Positions 33,500 through 44,944 of a stretch of 64,000 nt of DNA are shown piece by piece (within the stretch, counting starts at the first letter, position 1; each line of letters opens with the position of its first letter). The stretch covers positions 132,138,337 to 132,202,336 of the forward strand of contig NW_026947485.1 of the NCBI RefSeq assembly GCF_034190915.1, written 5' to 3'. The translations under genes and the position numbers were made by a program. The stretch comes from Cavia porcellus. Lineage: Eukaryota; Chordata; Mammalia; Rodentia; Caviidae. The notes beneath the pieces are model-generated. The model was not told the origin of the DNA. It saw nothing but the letters and a program-made list of their open reading frames with translations, and made no database searches.

Positions 33500-34265
33500 T
33501 GAAAGAGTGTCTGTACTGAGGGCTTTACGGTTGTGTATGTGTGTTTTTGTTTATTTGCTTTTTAGAGTTAAAGGTTTCCTTTACTTACAGACATTAGCTT
33601 TTCCACAATGTAGTTTTGAGAGGAGATTTCACTGGTCTTTAGCTTGGTCCACTTGAAATAATCTTTCTATGATGGTATCCTATATGTTAGTATTTTAGCA
33701 GATTAGAATTGACTTGAATACAGTGTAAAGAAAGGTACATCTAGTACTATGAACATTTAAAATTAACTTTAAGTAGACAAAAAGTACATGTTTTTCTTAG
33801 GATTTAATTTTTCAGGTTTCTTAGAAAAGATCAGAGAGAGAATTTCCAGATAAGACATACATATTTTCAATATATGATTTTCAAAATGAAATTTGACTAC
33901 TGCTATAAGAATAAGTGGAAAATGAGTTAAAAGTACAGATTACTAATATAGAAAACAGGAGGTGCCAAATATTTTTAAATTGCAACAGTGATTTCTAGAG
34001 GAGGTTTTAATTTAAACACAGAATGCCATGTGAGCTGGCATGGTGTGACAGAAGGGGGTGGTGAACAGAAAGTTGCTTAGACAGTGGACATGGACAGTGG
34101 GCAAGACCAGAAAGAATGGCACCTTATGTGTACCTTTCTCATTGGAGAAATTACATAACAACTTCGAACTCAAACCCAAGAGCAAAGCATATTAGAAGCT
34201 TACTATGGCCAGAGGTCAAGGGATCATTGTCTAAGTTAATGGATCAAATAATTATATATATGTAT
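33500..34265. other. Intergenic DNA
   Basis: The interval 34020-34200 has MaLR-like scraps (TGTGACAGAAGGGGG...GAAAGTTGCTTAG) but is too eroded to assign. Confidence 0.4.
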
Positions 34266-34269
34266 ATAC

Positions 34270-34690
34270 ATCTAAATCATTTATTTTCTAGAATTACTGT
34301 AACAATGTACTACTGGTGGATGGTTTAAACAACAAAAATGTATTTCTTCACAATTACATATAGGCTAGAAGTCTAAAATAAAGAAGTCTGCAAGACTGAT
34401 TTCTATTCATGGCCTCTCTCTTTGGCTTAATGGCCATCTTCTTGTGTCTTCACATGGTCTTTTATTTGTGTGTATTTGTGTCCTGATCTCTTATAACGAT
34501 ATCAGACACTGGATTAGGGTCTGTGGCAATGATTTTAATTTAATCACTTTTAGGTTATTGTATCTCCTAATAGAGTCACATACTGAGCTATTAGTGGTTA
34601 GGACTTCAAATTATGAATTTTGGCAAAAACAAATTGTACCAACAATAGACATGGTCCCTTTCACTTTTCCAGGAAAAGCCTAATATGGTG
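34270..34690 (-). repeat. MLT1-like LTR, minus orientation
   Basis: TAGAATTACTGTAACAATGTAC, CATGGCCTCTCTCTTTGGCTTAATGGCCATCTTCTTGTGTCTTCACATGGTC, GATATCAGACACTGGATTAGGG, GTTAGGACTTCAAATTATGAATTTTGG: the reversed MLT1 order. Confidence 0.85.
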
Positions 34691-35149
34691 ACTTTGTGAA
34701 CAGAAAGGAATACACTAGACAATACATGGAACAAAAATTGAGACACAAGATAAGTGCATTTATTTTTTAAATCTTTGTTTTGGAAAAAAAGGAGATATTA
34801 TGGAAACCTTATTTTATGTAAGAAAGCATAGTTGACTCTATTAGTTTTGAGGCACACTTAGCCCTTGAAGGTGTTCTGTAAGTAAATGGTAATGGAGGTC
34901 TGTAAAAAGAAATCTAAGTAAGGTTTAAACTCAGGACTTCTGAGGAGTGTTATAGCTTGTTTCTTCTATTCTCACATAAACCCTCTTAGGGTAATGCAGT
35001 AGTAATTCTGGGGTTGTCTTAGACTAGCAACTGGCCTGGAGAGTAAGTAGCATACAGAGAAGTGTCAAGTGGGATTTCATGGGAGCAATGAGGATAAAAA
35101 TTATTTATTCAACACGTACTGAATACCAACATGGCACCCATTGCAAAAA

Positions 35150-35715
35150 GCACAATGAACTGATTAGGGTTCTGTAAAGGAACAGAAATGATAAAATTGT
35201 GTGAGGAAATTTTATGTGTACTTATGCAAGAGATTTGATAGTTGTGTTTACAGGATCAGAGTTGGGAGAGATCACAAAGTTTACTTGTGCACTAGGGAGG
35301 TAGAGGGTCCAGTAGGTGCTCAGTGTAAGAAGTTGGAAGCTACAGAGTAAGAAGGACCAATAAGAGCACTAGTTCAAGATGATGAATGGAATCACCCCAG
35401 AGAGTTTCTGGTAAGAGTCCTTGTTGCAAGACTGAAGAAAAATCTAACATCCACAATTGGCAGCAGCAAAAGACACACCTGCTCAAGTGGAATGGAGCTT
35501 TTAAATGCATGTCAAATTCTTCCTTTCCATTTTATTCTATTTAGGCTACAAGCCTACTAGATGATACTAGCCACAGCCAGTGTATTACTTCTTCACTTTG
35601 CTGGCCTACGTATCAGTCATCTCTGGAAAAACCCAACAAACCTACTCAGAGATACACTTTACTAATCTGCTAGGCATTTCTTAATCTAGTCATGTTAACA
35701 TAGCATGATTAAATG
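35150..35715 (-). repeat. MLT2-like (ERVL) LTR, minus orientation
   Basis: TTAGGGTTCTGTAAAGGAACAGAAATGATAAAATTGTG at one end and CTACTCAGAGATACACTTTACTAATCTGCTAGGCATTTCTTAATCTAGTCATGTTAACA at the other, matching the reversed MLT2 ends. Confidence 0.65.
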
Positions 35716-36059
35716 GTTGCATACACTATGGATTAAATGGTGAAATTATAACTATGTTGAATTAAAAATGACAGAACAGAGGAGAAAAGTCAGCTGTCTG
35801 ATTTGACTTAAGTGAAGTGATACAAAACGTCTCTGAAGAAGTATTTATGAAAATAAGAGAATACCTAAAGTTGTAAGTACTACTTTAACTAAGAGAGCAG
35901 ACATCATGAAATTCTGGCCAAATAATGATTGACAAGAGAATTTGGCAAGAAGGAAGTTATTGATATCTTCAAAGCGATATTTTCTTATGTGATGATGTTG
36001 CTAATCAGTCTAGGACTCTCGCTCAATTCAGATGACTGTGAATCAGCAAAGTTCAGTTC

Positions 36060-36190
36060 TGCTAGCAGTCCTGATATCACCAGATGATACCAGGTGATGC
36101 TGGATGCCAACAGCTGACACAGACAACTGCTGGTCACTGTTGCTGCTAGCCAACACCATCTGATGCCAGCTTGTGCTGGACATCATATGT
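36060..36190. repeat. Low-complexity CAGATGATRCCAG-type cluster
   Basis: Variants of CCAGATGATACCAG, GTGATGCTGGATGCCAACA and CATCTGATGCCAGC recur over 130 bases, with internal inverted similarity. No clean period. Confidence 0.5.
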
Positions 36191-36539
36191 TCACTCTGCC
36201 AGTTTCTGGATCACCGACTCTAGTCTTTGCTGGCTGCTGGTCTCTGGTATTTTTTGGTGTTAACAGCTCTGTTTAGTCTCTCTGTTCACACCACTCAGGA
36301 TAGAAATTCTAAGTAGGTTTATGGGACTTTTAGAGCCCACAGCAAGAAATAAATCACGAGCAAGTATAGAGGAATAAAAGGTAAGTCTATCTTAACAGGG
36401 CTTGTGTTTTAGCACAAAAGTGGCTAGTACCCAGCAGGGAGTCCTGTTCTAAAGACTGAAAAGTATCTGGGAACTGCTGTGAATGTTGGGTGTGCACATA
36501 AGGGGCCCCGATCCCTTACTTCCTGATTTTAGTCACTCC

Positions 36540-36928
36540 CGGGTTCCCTCTCTGTTCTTCAGAAAGGCAATAGAACCATCTGATGTGGCAAGACTGGGGG
36601 AGAGGCACCGTATTGCCTTCCTAGCTGCATTCATGTTGAAGTGAGAAATGGTGTTTGATGGTCAGGAAGGACTCTGTAAGATAAACTCTGCTAGATACAC
36701 AACTGTCCCAATCCATTGGGGTGCTAGACAGAGCCATAGTATGCCCTGTCCAGCTGGCAGAGACAAAATGAGAGTCACATGTTTCTCATGAGTTTCAGTG
36801 GGAGTGGGAAGGATGGTGAAAGTCACAGCCAACATATTTTGAGATGTAGAGGTTTTGTAATTGGGAAGGAGAGGTTCAGTTTTACCCTTCCAAAAATTCA
36901 TAGCTATTTTAAGTTTCTCATACAGCAT
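36540..36928 (-). pseudogene. Possible retroviral env (surface subunit) relic
   Basis: An 88-codon minus frame ends ...QGILWLCLAPQWIGTVVYLAEFILQSPS. This recalls a pattern common in gammaretrovirus-like Env: a WLC motif, then proline-tryptophan-glycine-threonine spacing and a short hydrophobic run before a proline. Neighbouring sequence shows no other confident retroviral gene. By-eye pattern only. Confidence 0.3.
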
Positions 36929-37474
36929 AACACACTTTTCCCTTATCTATAGCTACCAGTTTGAAGTAGCCTTAGATTCTTTAATAAGCTGTAGCTCATA
37001 TTTTCAATAATATTTGGTGACCAGATTGTAATCAAATCCAAAGATGCAGTTAATTTTTCAATAATTACCTCAAAATGTAATGCCAGAGAAAGCATAAGAA
37101 TTCTTGTTTCAACTTATGTCTAATTTTCAGCTCTGATCCTTATTTATATCAGATTCTGGGACATTGGGAGTAAACTTTTAATCAATTCCGATGGAAAATA
37201 TCAGAGACAGATGCGACATTATTACCTAGCGAGTGGTGATCTGGGACCATGGTCTGCAGGGAGGGAAGGCCTATGTGCTGAGACTGGTCTACCAGGGAGA
37301 TCACTTTCTTCTGCTGCAGGGCATGATATAAAGACCTTTTCTTTAAAGTGAACAGATTATTTTTGTGGAGTTTATTTTAAAAAATTAATATTCATGTATG
37401 TTCTACTGTGAAGTGTTTTCAGTGGAATTATTTTTTTTTTTAAATTTTGACTATACAGTTTAGCCCATCATTCT

Positions 37475-37600
37475 ATAATTATTGGTGGAATATGCCAGAC
37501 ACTGTTCTATGTGATTGGTCAACAAGTGAAAATCCCTGCCACAATGGAGCCTACATTCTCTCAGGGGAGATAACTAGTAACTAACAATATAACACTCATA
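37475..37600 (+). repeat. LINE-2 3' end relic
   Basis: ATGCCAGACACTGTTCTATGTGATTGGTCAACAAGTGAAAATCCCTGCCACAATGGAGCCTACATTCTCTCAGGGGAGATAA has the L2 terminal pattern. Confidence 0.7.
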
Positions 37601-37609
37601 TTATATAGT

Positions 37610-39105
37610 AACTGATAAGTGTAATTAGTTTAACATGTGGTATAACAAATAACAAAACAATATACCCTTCTTAGAAGTGTTACGTACACACTGATCAAAA
37701 TCAGGTACACTTTTTATTTTTCAGGTACAAAACTTGCTGTCTGTCTAAGAATGAGTGTCAGCAAATAAAATCTATGGGGTAGGTTTACAAGGACCAACTT
37801 TGTGACCATGAACAATTAAACCTTTGGGATGCTCTTCAAATTTGTAATTTACTACCTACAAGAAATTGTTTTTCAAATTCAGCAGTAATTTCCTTCTTCC
37901 AAATAGCATAGCTCCATCAGTGCATCTTACTTTAATCACTAAGCCATTTGCCCAACTCACTGGTTAACCTGAATCTGAGCTCCATGCGAGTTTTGAAATT
38001 TTGTTCTTGCTGGAAGGGCCAGGGCATTGTTGAACATTTGTGAGGGTACAGTTTACCCTTAACCTGACATAGTGCCTTTGTTTTTTCATGATACAGCAGG
38101 CTTTCCTATTCTGCCTCAGGAGAAAATTGTTGCTTTTTATAAAAGGGAATGAAAAGAAAATAAATACTGTAGTTTTATGCTAGATTTATATTTTTCTTTC
38201 TTTTTCCATATTGATTTAAACTTGCTATTTGAATTTTTTTCTTCTAAAGAAAATAATAATTTCAATTCTCAGTGTCTTGATTGGAAAAACAAATGTACAA
38301 ATTCATAATACCTCATATCATAGGCTGACAGCCTTAAGAACAGATGTGTGTCAGAATTCATGGTTTTGAATCTTTTATAAAGGTAATATAATAACTACCA
38401 ATACCAGATAATTATTTTTAAATTCTCTTCATTTAAAAATTATAACCTCTATTATTGTATTTTACAGCTATTATTAGTTCATTTTATTGGGATTTATAAT
38501 TCTGAGAGTGCATATTTTGACAAACTTAGTAGTTACTGAGCAAAACATTTTTATAGCCTAAACAATAATGGGATGTGTAACACATTAGTATTTTAATGTA
38601 TTCTATACATTATAGTCAGTTTATTTACAAGCATCTGAGAAGATAGCTGTTTTAGGTGTAACATGAGTGGGTGAAGTAGGAAAATGCATGGCTAATTTAA
38701 TAATTACCTACTTTGTTTACTTAAAAATATATGTATTTGCACTAACACTAAGGTTTTAATTTCCTCAAAGACAGATTTCTGATAATAGATAAATACTGGA
38801 AGACTACATATTTTTGCTCCAAGAGCAAAAAATTACAGTAAAATTACAAAAGCTTGAATTTTTAAAAAAATCTTTTTTTCTTTTACTCTTTTTTCCTTTC
38901 ACCCTTCCCCACTCTAGTTCTTTTTTCTTTTTGAACAGTTTCTTCCCATTTCACAATATCTGTTGTGCATGTTGGTCATTATTTTCTCTGTCAGTTTCTC
39001 ATATGAGGGAGACAATGTGATGTTTACACAAGTCTAATTCATTTCATTTTAGAATATGCTCTCAAATTGCACTCATTTACCTAGAAATGCCTCAAATTTG
39101 TCCTT
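37610..39105. other. AT-rich intergenic DNA
   Basis: Nothing recognised. Confidence 0.5.
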
Positions 39106-39109
39106 GTTT

Positions 39110-39612
39110 CTGGTAGAGTAGTACTTCACAAAAGATTTAAGACTTGAAAACCAAATTCAGTAATGTAGGTGAATACAAAATCAGCACTCCAAAATTGGTA
39201 GCATTTCTGTACCCAAACAGCAAAATCACTGAGGGAAAAATTAGGGAAACCATATCCTTTACAACAGAATAAAAAATGAAATATTTAGGAATCAATCCAA
39301 AAAGGAAGTAAAATGACTATACATTGAAAATTATGGTACTCTGAAAAGGGAGACTGAAGAGGATATCAGAAAATAGAAGGATATCCTTTGCTTATGCATA
39401 AGAAGAGCTAACATAATGAAAATGGCCATAGTCCCACAGTTTTTATACTGATTTAATGCAATCCTGATCAAACTACCATTGGCGTATTTCACAGCACTAG
39501 AGAAAACATTACTAAAATTCATTTGGAGCCAGGAAACACCAGAGTAGCAAAAACAATCCTTGACAACAGAGACAAAGCAGGGGACATTGCAATTCCTGAC
39601 TTGAAATCATGT
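39110..39612 (+). mobile_element. LINE-1 ORF2 fragment
   Basis: TACAAAATCAGCACTCCAAAATTGGTAGCATTTCTGTACCC, AACAGAATAAAAAATGAAATATTTAGGAATCAATCC, GAAAATGGCCATAGTCCCACAG, CCAGGAAACACCAGAGTAGCAAAAACAATCC: L1 ORF2 path, non-coding now. Confidence 0.88.
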
Positions 39613-39619
39613 TTATTAA

Positions 39620-41090
39620 AAATATATGTTTTTGTTAAAAATTGAAAGTGAGTGTTCTTTTCCCAGATTTGATTACTTTAATAAAAAGTAATTTCTTTTC
39701 TTTCATTTCTTTTCTTACTATTTAGAGCTTGTGTGGTTAAAAATTTAAAAAATCATATACAAAGAACTTTTGGAAATACTAGTAACTTTTTAACACTGGA
39801 AGACAAGAAAACTAGGTTCTCATTTGTTTAGTCTTTGGACATTTGGCTTGGAAATCATACTAGGTAATTCTAACCACTGGATGTTTGTGTGTGTTATACT
39901 TTAGCCTTTAAATGAAAATTTGTCTCTAATCTTCAGTGAAGTTCCCTTAAGTTTCCTTATCATAAAAATTAATAGATAAAAATTTTTCATAAAATATGTC
40001 TGCTCTATGAAGTATTCTAATTCTTTAAAGTATCTCAACCAAATAATGTGATCTACCAAATTGTTTCAATTTAATTCAGGAACAAAGAAAAATGCTACTC
40101 TGGGGGACACTGGTACATACCAAGATTTTTCTCATTCTTTGCCAGGGACACTGCATTGTTTAACGCCTTTATCCAAAAGCCTACACATACAAGGCAGTTC
40201 TTAGCTTTCCCCATTCTTCTGTACAACTTGCAAGGATTCTTTAAACATTGCATGGTTCATTATTTTATTTCAAAGAAGGCTAAATCCTTGCCTATCAGGC
40301 CAGAACCTTTTGCTAATTAGAGAAATTACTTTGTCACCGAATGTGTCACATCTTGCTGCTGTGACCAGGGGCATACTTCTCATTCACAAAAGCATCCAGC
40401 AACACATATGTCTGGGTGATTGCCTACTATTTTAAACATAATAAATGTTTGGCTTGTAAAATCCCAACTCCTTTTAACAGGCTCCATGTAGTGTTGGATG
40501 AGATACTCACTAGTTTTCTAAGAATTTATTTAATTCTAACCTGTTTATCCTCTTCATATTTAATGAAGTTTAGTACACTAGTATAATGAAAGCAATATTT
40601 TCAAATGTGCAAAAATAGTAAAATTTCCCTTTCTTTAAAAAATGAATACACCAGTATATCAGTTACATAATACTCAAATTAATCTTTGGGGAATGAAAAT
40701 TATGGACATTATTGATTATGTAACAAATCATTTCTTTTGAGTTAATTAATAAAACACATAAGATTGCCTTAAACTTTCAAAACTATTATAAATTTACATT
40801 ATTTCTATTGATTTTCTGCTTTGCTTAAGGAATTACATTATTTTATAGTTCCTTTTTCAGTTGATAATGTTTTACCAAGCTACGAAAATAGAAAGATTGA
40901 ATCAGTTGGTTGGTTTTGTGTCTGAACCTGCAGAAACTTGCTTTTGAGAGTGAGTCAGGACTTAACTTTTGTATTCTTAATAGTTTTCCCCTATTTTCTG
41001 TTTTATCCATTTATTTCATTTCTAGCTTTTTGTGGTTACAGCAAGGAGTTGGCATGAATGATACAGTATCTTAGTGTTTAATATGTCATG
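39620..41090. other. AT-rich intergenic DNA
   Basis: Nothing recognised. Confidence 0.5.
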
Positions 41091-41095
41091 GGTAA

Positions 41096-41500
41096 ATGTC
41101 TTAGTTACTTTTCACTCATTGCTGAAACAAAATACCCAACACCCAAAATTAAGGAAGAAAAGATTTATTTAGCTCACTGCTTGTGGAGGTTTCAGTCCAT
41201 AACCAGCTGGCTCCACAGTAGAATGGAATGGTGATGGGCAACAGTCCAAGGCAGCAGAAGACAGCAAACGCAACAAGAGCAAAAGGGGAATAGCTAGTCT
41301 CTTTTCCTCCCTTATATTGTGAGCAGGCTACCCACCCCAGGGCAAGTATAGCACTTACACCATCTTAGTGCCCTCCTGTTACACAGGTTCAAGATGTTTA
41401 CAAAGTGAAGACCTTGGCCACCTCCTGAGTCACTTAGTTAAGCTTCTAAACTGCTCAAGTTGACACAATGTATCAATTATCACGCTTACTTGAAGATAAT
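41096..41500 (-). repeat. MaLR (MST-like) LTR, minus orientation
   Basis: TGTCTTAGTTACTTTTCACTCATTGCTGAAACAAAATACCC, AAAAGATTTATTTAGCTCACTGCTTGTGGAGGTTTCAGTCCATAACCAGCTGGCTCC. Confidence 0.85.
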
Positions 41501-41989
41501 TTCCTACATCACTATAGACCCTAATTGTGTACTTGGTAGTTGATTCACAGGCCAATTTTAAACAGTAGCTAGTTCTAAAAGATTAATGCATTTTCTTTTT
41601 GAAGGAAAATATATTACAGAAATTGTTGGAGTTTTCCTTTCTGGGGGGAAGTAGTTTATATAAGGTTTTTCATGTTTAATAATTACAATGAATGTATTGA
41701 GACTGACACTTTAATTTTGGAATTTGTCATATCTTTAGTGTTGGCTATGTATTTGGTTTTAGCTGACCAATTTCTCAAATGCAAATTAAGTGAAGGTAGA
41801 AAAAAAGATGAGATTTCAAAATGTAACAAGATTTATAATAAATATCAGAATTACTGAAGACCAGAAGAAAGAAATTTTCTTTTTCACTAAGAAAGATGTT
41901 TAGCATGACTGTGAAACAAAAGAAAAAAAAGCCAACAAATTATTGGAAGTTGTTCGTAGAAAGTTCTAAAATTAAAAACGCCTTCCTCT

Positions 41990-42063
41990 TTTTGCTGTGC
42001 TGGGAATTGAACCCAGGGCCTTGCATGTGAGGAAGGCACTAAACCACTGAGCCACATCCCCAA
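41990..42063 (-). repeat. ID-type SINE, minus
   Basis: GTGCTGGGAATTGAACCCAGGGCCTTGCATGTGAGGAAGGCACTAAACCACTGAGCCACATCCCC is a reversed ID unit with clear A and B boxes. Confidence 0.88.
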
Positions 42064-42069
42064 ACTGAC

Positions 42070-43030
42070 ACCTTTTTAAAAAGTGTAAAATCACTAATAA
42101 GCTATCAGGTTATTAAACTGTTTTTATGTATTTGTCCTGTTAGCAAAAGATAAATCATTAGTTACTGGATTCTGAATTTCTGTACTTTAATTTTATTAGT
42201 AGTAAAACCAGTTTTATCAAGGACATATATTTGGCATATAAGCATATATATCTTTTAGGGTAAAGAAGGACAGGGATAAAAGGAATTCTTTAAATTTTCC
42301 CTTGATTTAAAAGAGATGGATATTCACTGTGGAAATTTTAGAAAACAATGAAAAAAGTACACCACAAAAAAATCCCCAGCAACCTAAAGTTATAACAGAT
42401 TGTTTAATTTTCAAATGTAGTTATCCATTTTTATTTCTTTATAAATACTTAATGTTTCTAGGTCATTTAACTGAGTTTTAATGTTTTAAAAATTTGTATG
42501 AGATATGCATGTATTTACTTACATGACTCACATATTTTATCTTTTAATATTATTCACTGAAAATAATGACAAAGTCCATTCTGTGATTTATATGCTCTAC
42601 TGTGTTCTCTTTGACTGTTATTAATTACCTTTTAAATTTTTCATTACTTCTTAAATTTTCTTTTGATTTAGTTTAAATTATAGAAGTAATGCATTGACAG
42701 TCTTGGAAAAGATTCAAACGATACATATGTGTGTTCCTGTTTCTCCAGTTCTCCATACTAGTATCCTGCTGGACTTTACTATGGTCATCAATTTTGTGCA
42801 AAATATACTTCCCAACATTTTCTTTTGCGTTAACATGTATATTAGGCTACTGAGTGGAACTTTCTCTGTTGCTCTGAACCAGAGGACAAAACTTAGAACT
42901 TTGCAGTAGCAGTACCTCATATTCTAAAGTTATAATGTGACAATCCTAGGCTCAAACCAGATATGCAATTCTCAATCACATACTAGCCCCTTTTCCTAGC
43001 TATTGGTTTCCCCAGTGTCTATAAGAAAAC
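42070..43030. other. AT-rich intergenic DNA
   Basis: Nothing recognised. Confidence 0.5.
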
Positions 43031-43034
43031 TTCA

Positions 43035-43215
43035 GAGAGGCATGGCAGAGAGAAGGAGGGAGGAATGGAAGGAAGAAGGGAGAAAGAGGTAGAGGGAGGG
43101 GGAGGAAGGGAGGAAGAGGAGAGAGGGAAAGAGAATGAGAGAGTGAGAGAGCAAGAATGAGAGAGAGACACAGACAGAGAGACACAGAGAGAGATTGCTC
43201 GTGTAGCTGCAGAGA
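43035..43215. repeat. GA-rich purine tract
   Basis: GAGA, GGAAG and GACAGAGA units over 180 bases on the plus strand. The frames open across it are low-complexity artefacts. Confidence 0.95.
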
Positions 43216-43599
43216 GAGATTGCTGAGTGGCTGATGTGCTCCATGACTATTTAGTAGACCTGGAGAAAGACAATAAGCATGGGAAGGAGGTGGCAGGGGT
43301 CAGCCTGGGTTGTGGTTTGCCATGGTAAGGATGGCTTCCTGTGGGTATGGACATCATGGGAAGCAGATGATGCTACTACTTCATCAGAGGGCCACTTGCT
43401 GAGAGAGAGGATACTGTGTCACAGGGAAAGGGGTTGGTGTAGGGAAAGTTAGAAGTTGGAGCTACCTTATGTCATCCAACATCAGAGTCTGTCACCTTCA
43501 GTGGACTTAATTTTGTTTCCACGTACTCTTTTGGAGTTTTCTCTTTGTTCAAGTTTAGTTCTTTGTACAATGTCCTTAGGATAAACAGTGTCACTATTC

Positions 43600-44290
43600 C
43601 CAGTGTGGATGCTACTCCCAGACCATGTCTTTCTGCCTGTAATTGGCATCTTGGACCTAGCCAGGATCCTTTTGGCCCCTATGCACCCTACTTTGCCAGT
43701 GCCTCACATCAGGCTCTCTGCTTGGAAGTTCTTTCCTGCATTTAGGTTCAAGCTATCTCTGCATAATAACCCGTTTGGCTTTCATTGGTTGGTTCTGGAT
43801 CAATACCAGCCCACTACTCTCACATAGATACCCTCATGAATGCATGGCAGCTCAGATTTTCTGCAGAATACCATCCTTACCCCAACAGGGCTCTTAATCC
43901 CCAGGCAAGGTACCTTTCCGTGTGGATAACTTCTTTATCCTGTTGGGACTTCAGCATCCTACTCTGATATCCTTCCCTTCATAGACTTGGCTCAGCCAGC
44001 TAGTGCTTAGCACACTGAGCTGAGTCACCTCCATGCCTGGATGGTTTCTTCATTCTGGGCTCTAACTCTCTATTGTAGGTGGCCACAATGCATGGCCTTT
44101 TTCCTCACCCTGCTCTGAGTGAAGCTCTGGATTGTACCCCCTGCATCACCCACACTTGACTTCATCACATGAATGTTCTGCTTGCCGTACTCATGTATTT
44201 ATTGCCTGTGCTGGGTCACCTTCCTACTTGGATATCCTCTTCATCTTGCTAGGATTTTGCAACTACTTGTCTTTCCCTGCCTCACAAAAA
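43600..44290. repeat. GC-richer block with degenerate internal repeats
   Basis: Variants of GGTCACCT(T/C)C..(A/G)C(C/T)TGGAT followed by (T/C)TCTTCAT(C/T)(C/T)TG(C/T)T(G/A)GGA recur near 43908, 44025 and 44214, with related scraps elsewhere. Unit spacing is about 110-190 bases. Could be a worn satellite, an ERV or an L1 5' UTR array; not assigned. Confidence 0.4.
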
Positions 44291-44840
44291 ATGCTCTGAA
44301 TTGTTCAGAGAGGAAAAAGGAAGGGAGGAGAAGCAAAAGAGTCTGACTTTTGTGCCTTCTTTTCTAATTTATTTATTAGGTGCCTTTTAATGGTAAATAA
44401 GATAGGGTGCTTGCCCACGGTTTACATTTGGCAAGCAGAAACAAATATGCAAAAATATTATTACAATACATGCAGTGTGCTAACACACCTATATTCTGTG
44501 GATGCTGTGGTGACAGACTGGAGTCACACTTGTCACAGCCTGAGTTACTGGTGACCTTTGGGAGGTGATGATTAGCAGCCTTTAGGATATAAGAAAGTGT
44601 ATCTGGGTGTAAAGATGTCCATGGTAGGTTGATGAACCCACACTAATAGTTATAACAGATTGTTTAAAAGTTAAATATTATATTAAGAGTTCTAGGATCA
44701 CTAGAAAAATACAAATAAATTTAGTTTATTTGAAAAATCTTTATTGATGAGAGAATCTCGTTATACAAGCAGGTGGATCTTCTCTGTTTTTCTGTAAAAC
44801 AAATAAATAAAAAAATTTGTTTCAGAATGAGTTCATGTTG

Positions 44841-44930
44841 GGCCAGGGATTTAGTTCAGTAGCATAAGCACTTGCCTGGCAAGTACAAGGTCATGAGTTT
44901 GATCTCTGGTACCAAAAAAAAAAAAAAAAA
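44841..44930 (+). repeat. ID-type SINE with poly(A) and perfect target duplication
   Basis: GGCCAGGGATTTAGTTCAGTAGCATAAGCACTTGCC...ATGAGTTTGATCTCTGGTACC then A18. The 11-bp duplication AGTTCATGTTG lies at 44830-44840 and 44931-44941. Confidence 0.95.
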
Positions 44931-44944
44931 AGTTCATGTTGCTT

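Noticed and set aside
43000..43244. Ser/Leu-rich minus frames
   Set aside because: Translation of a GA-rich purine tract.
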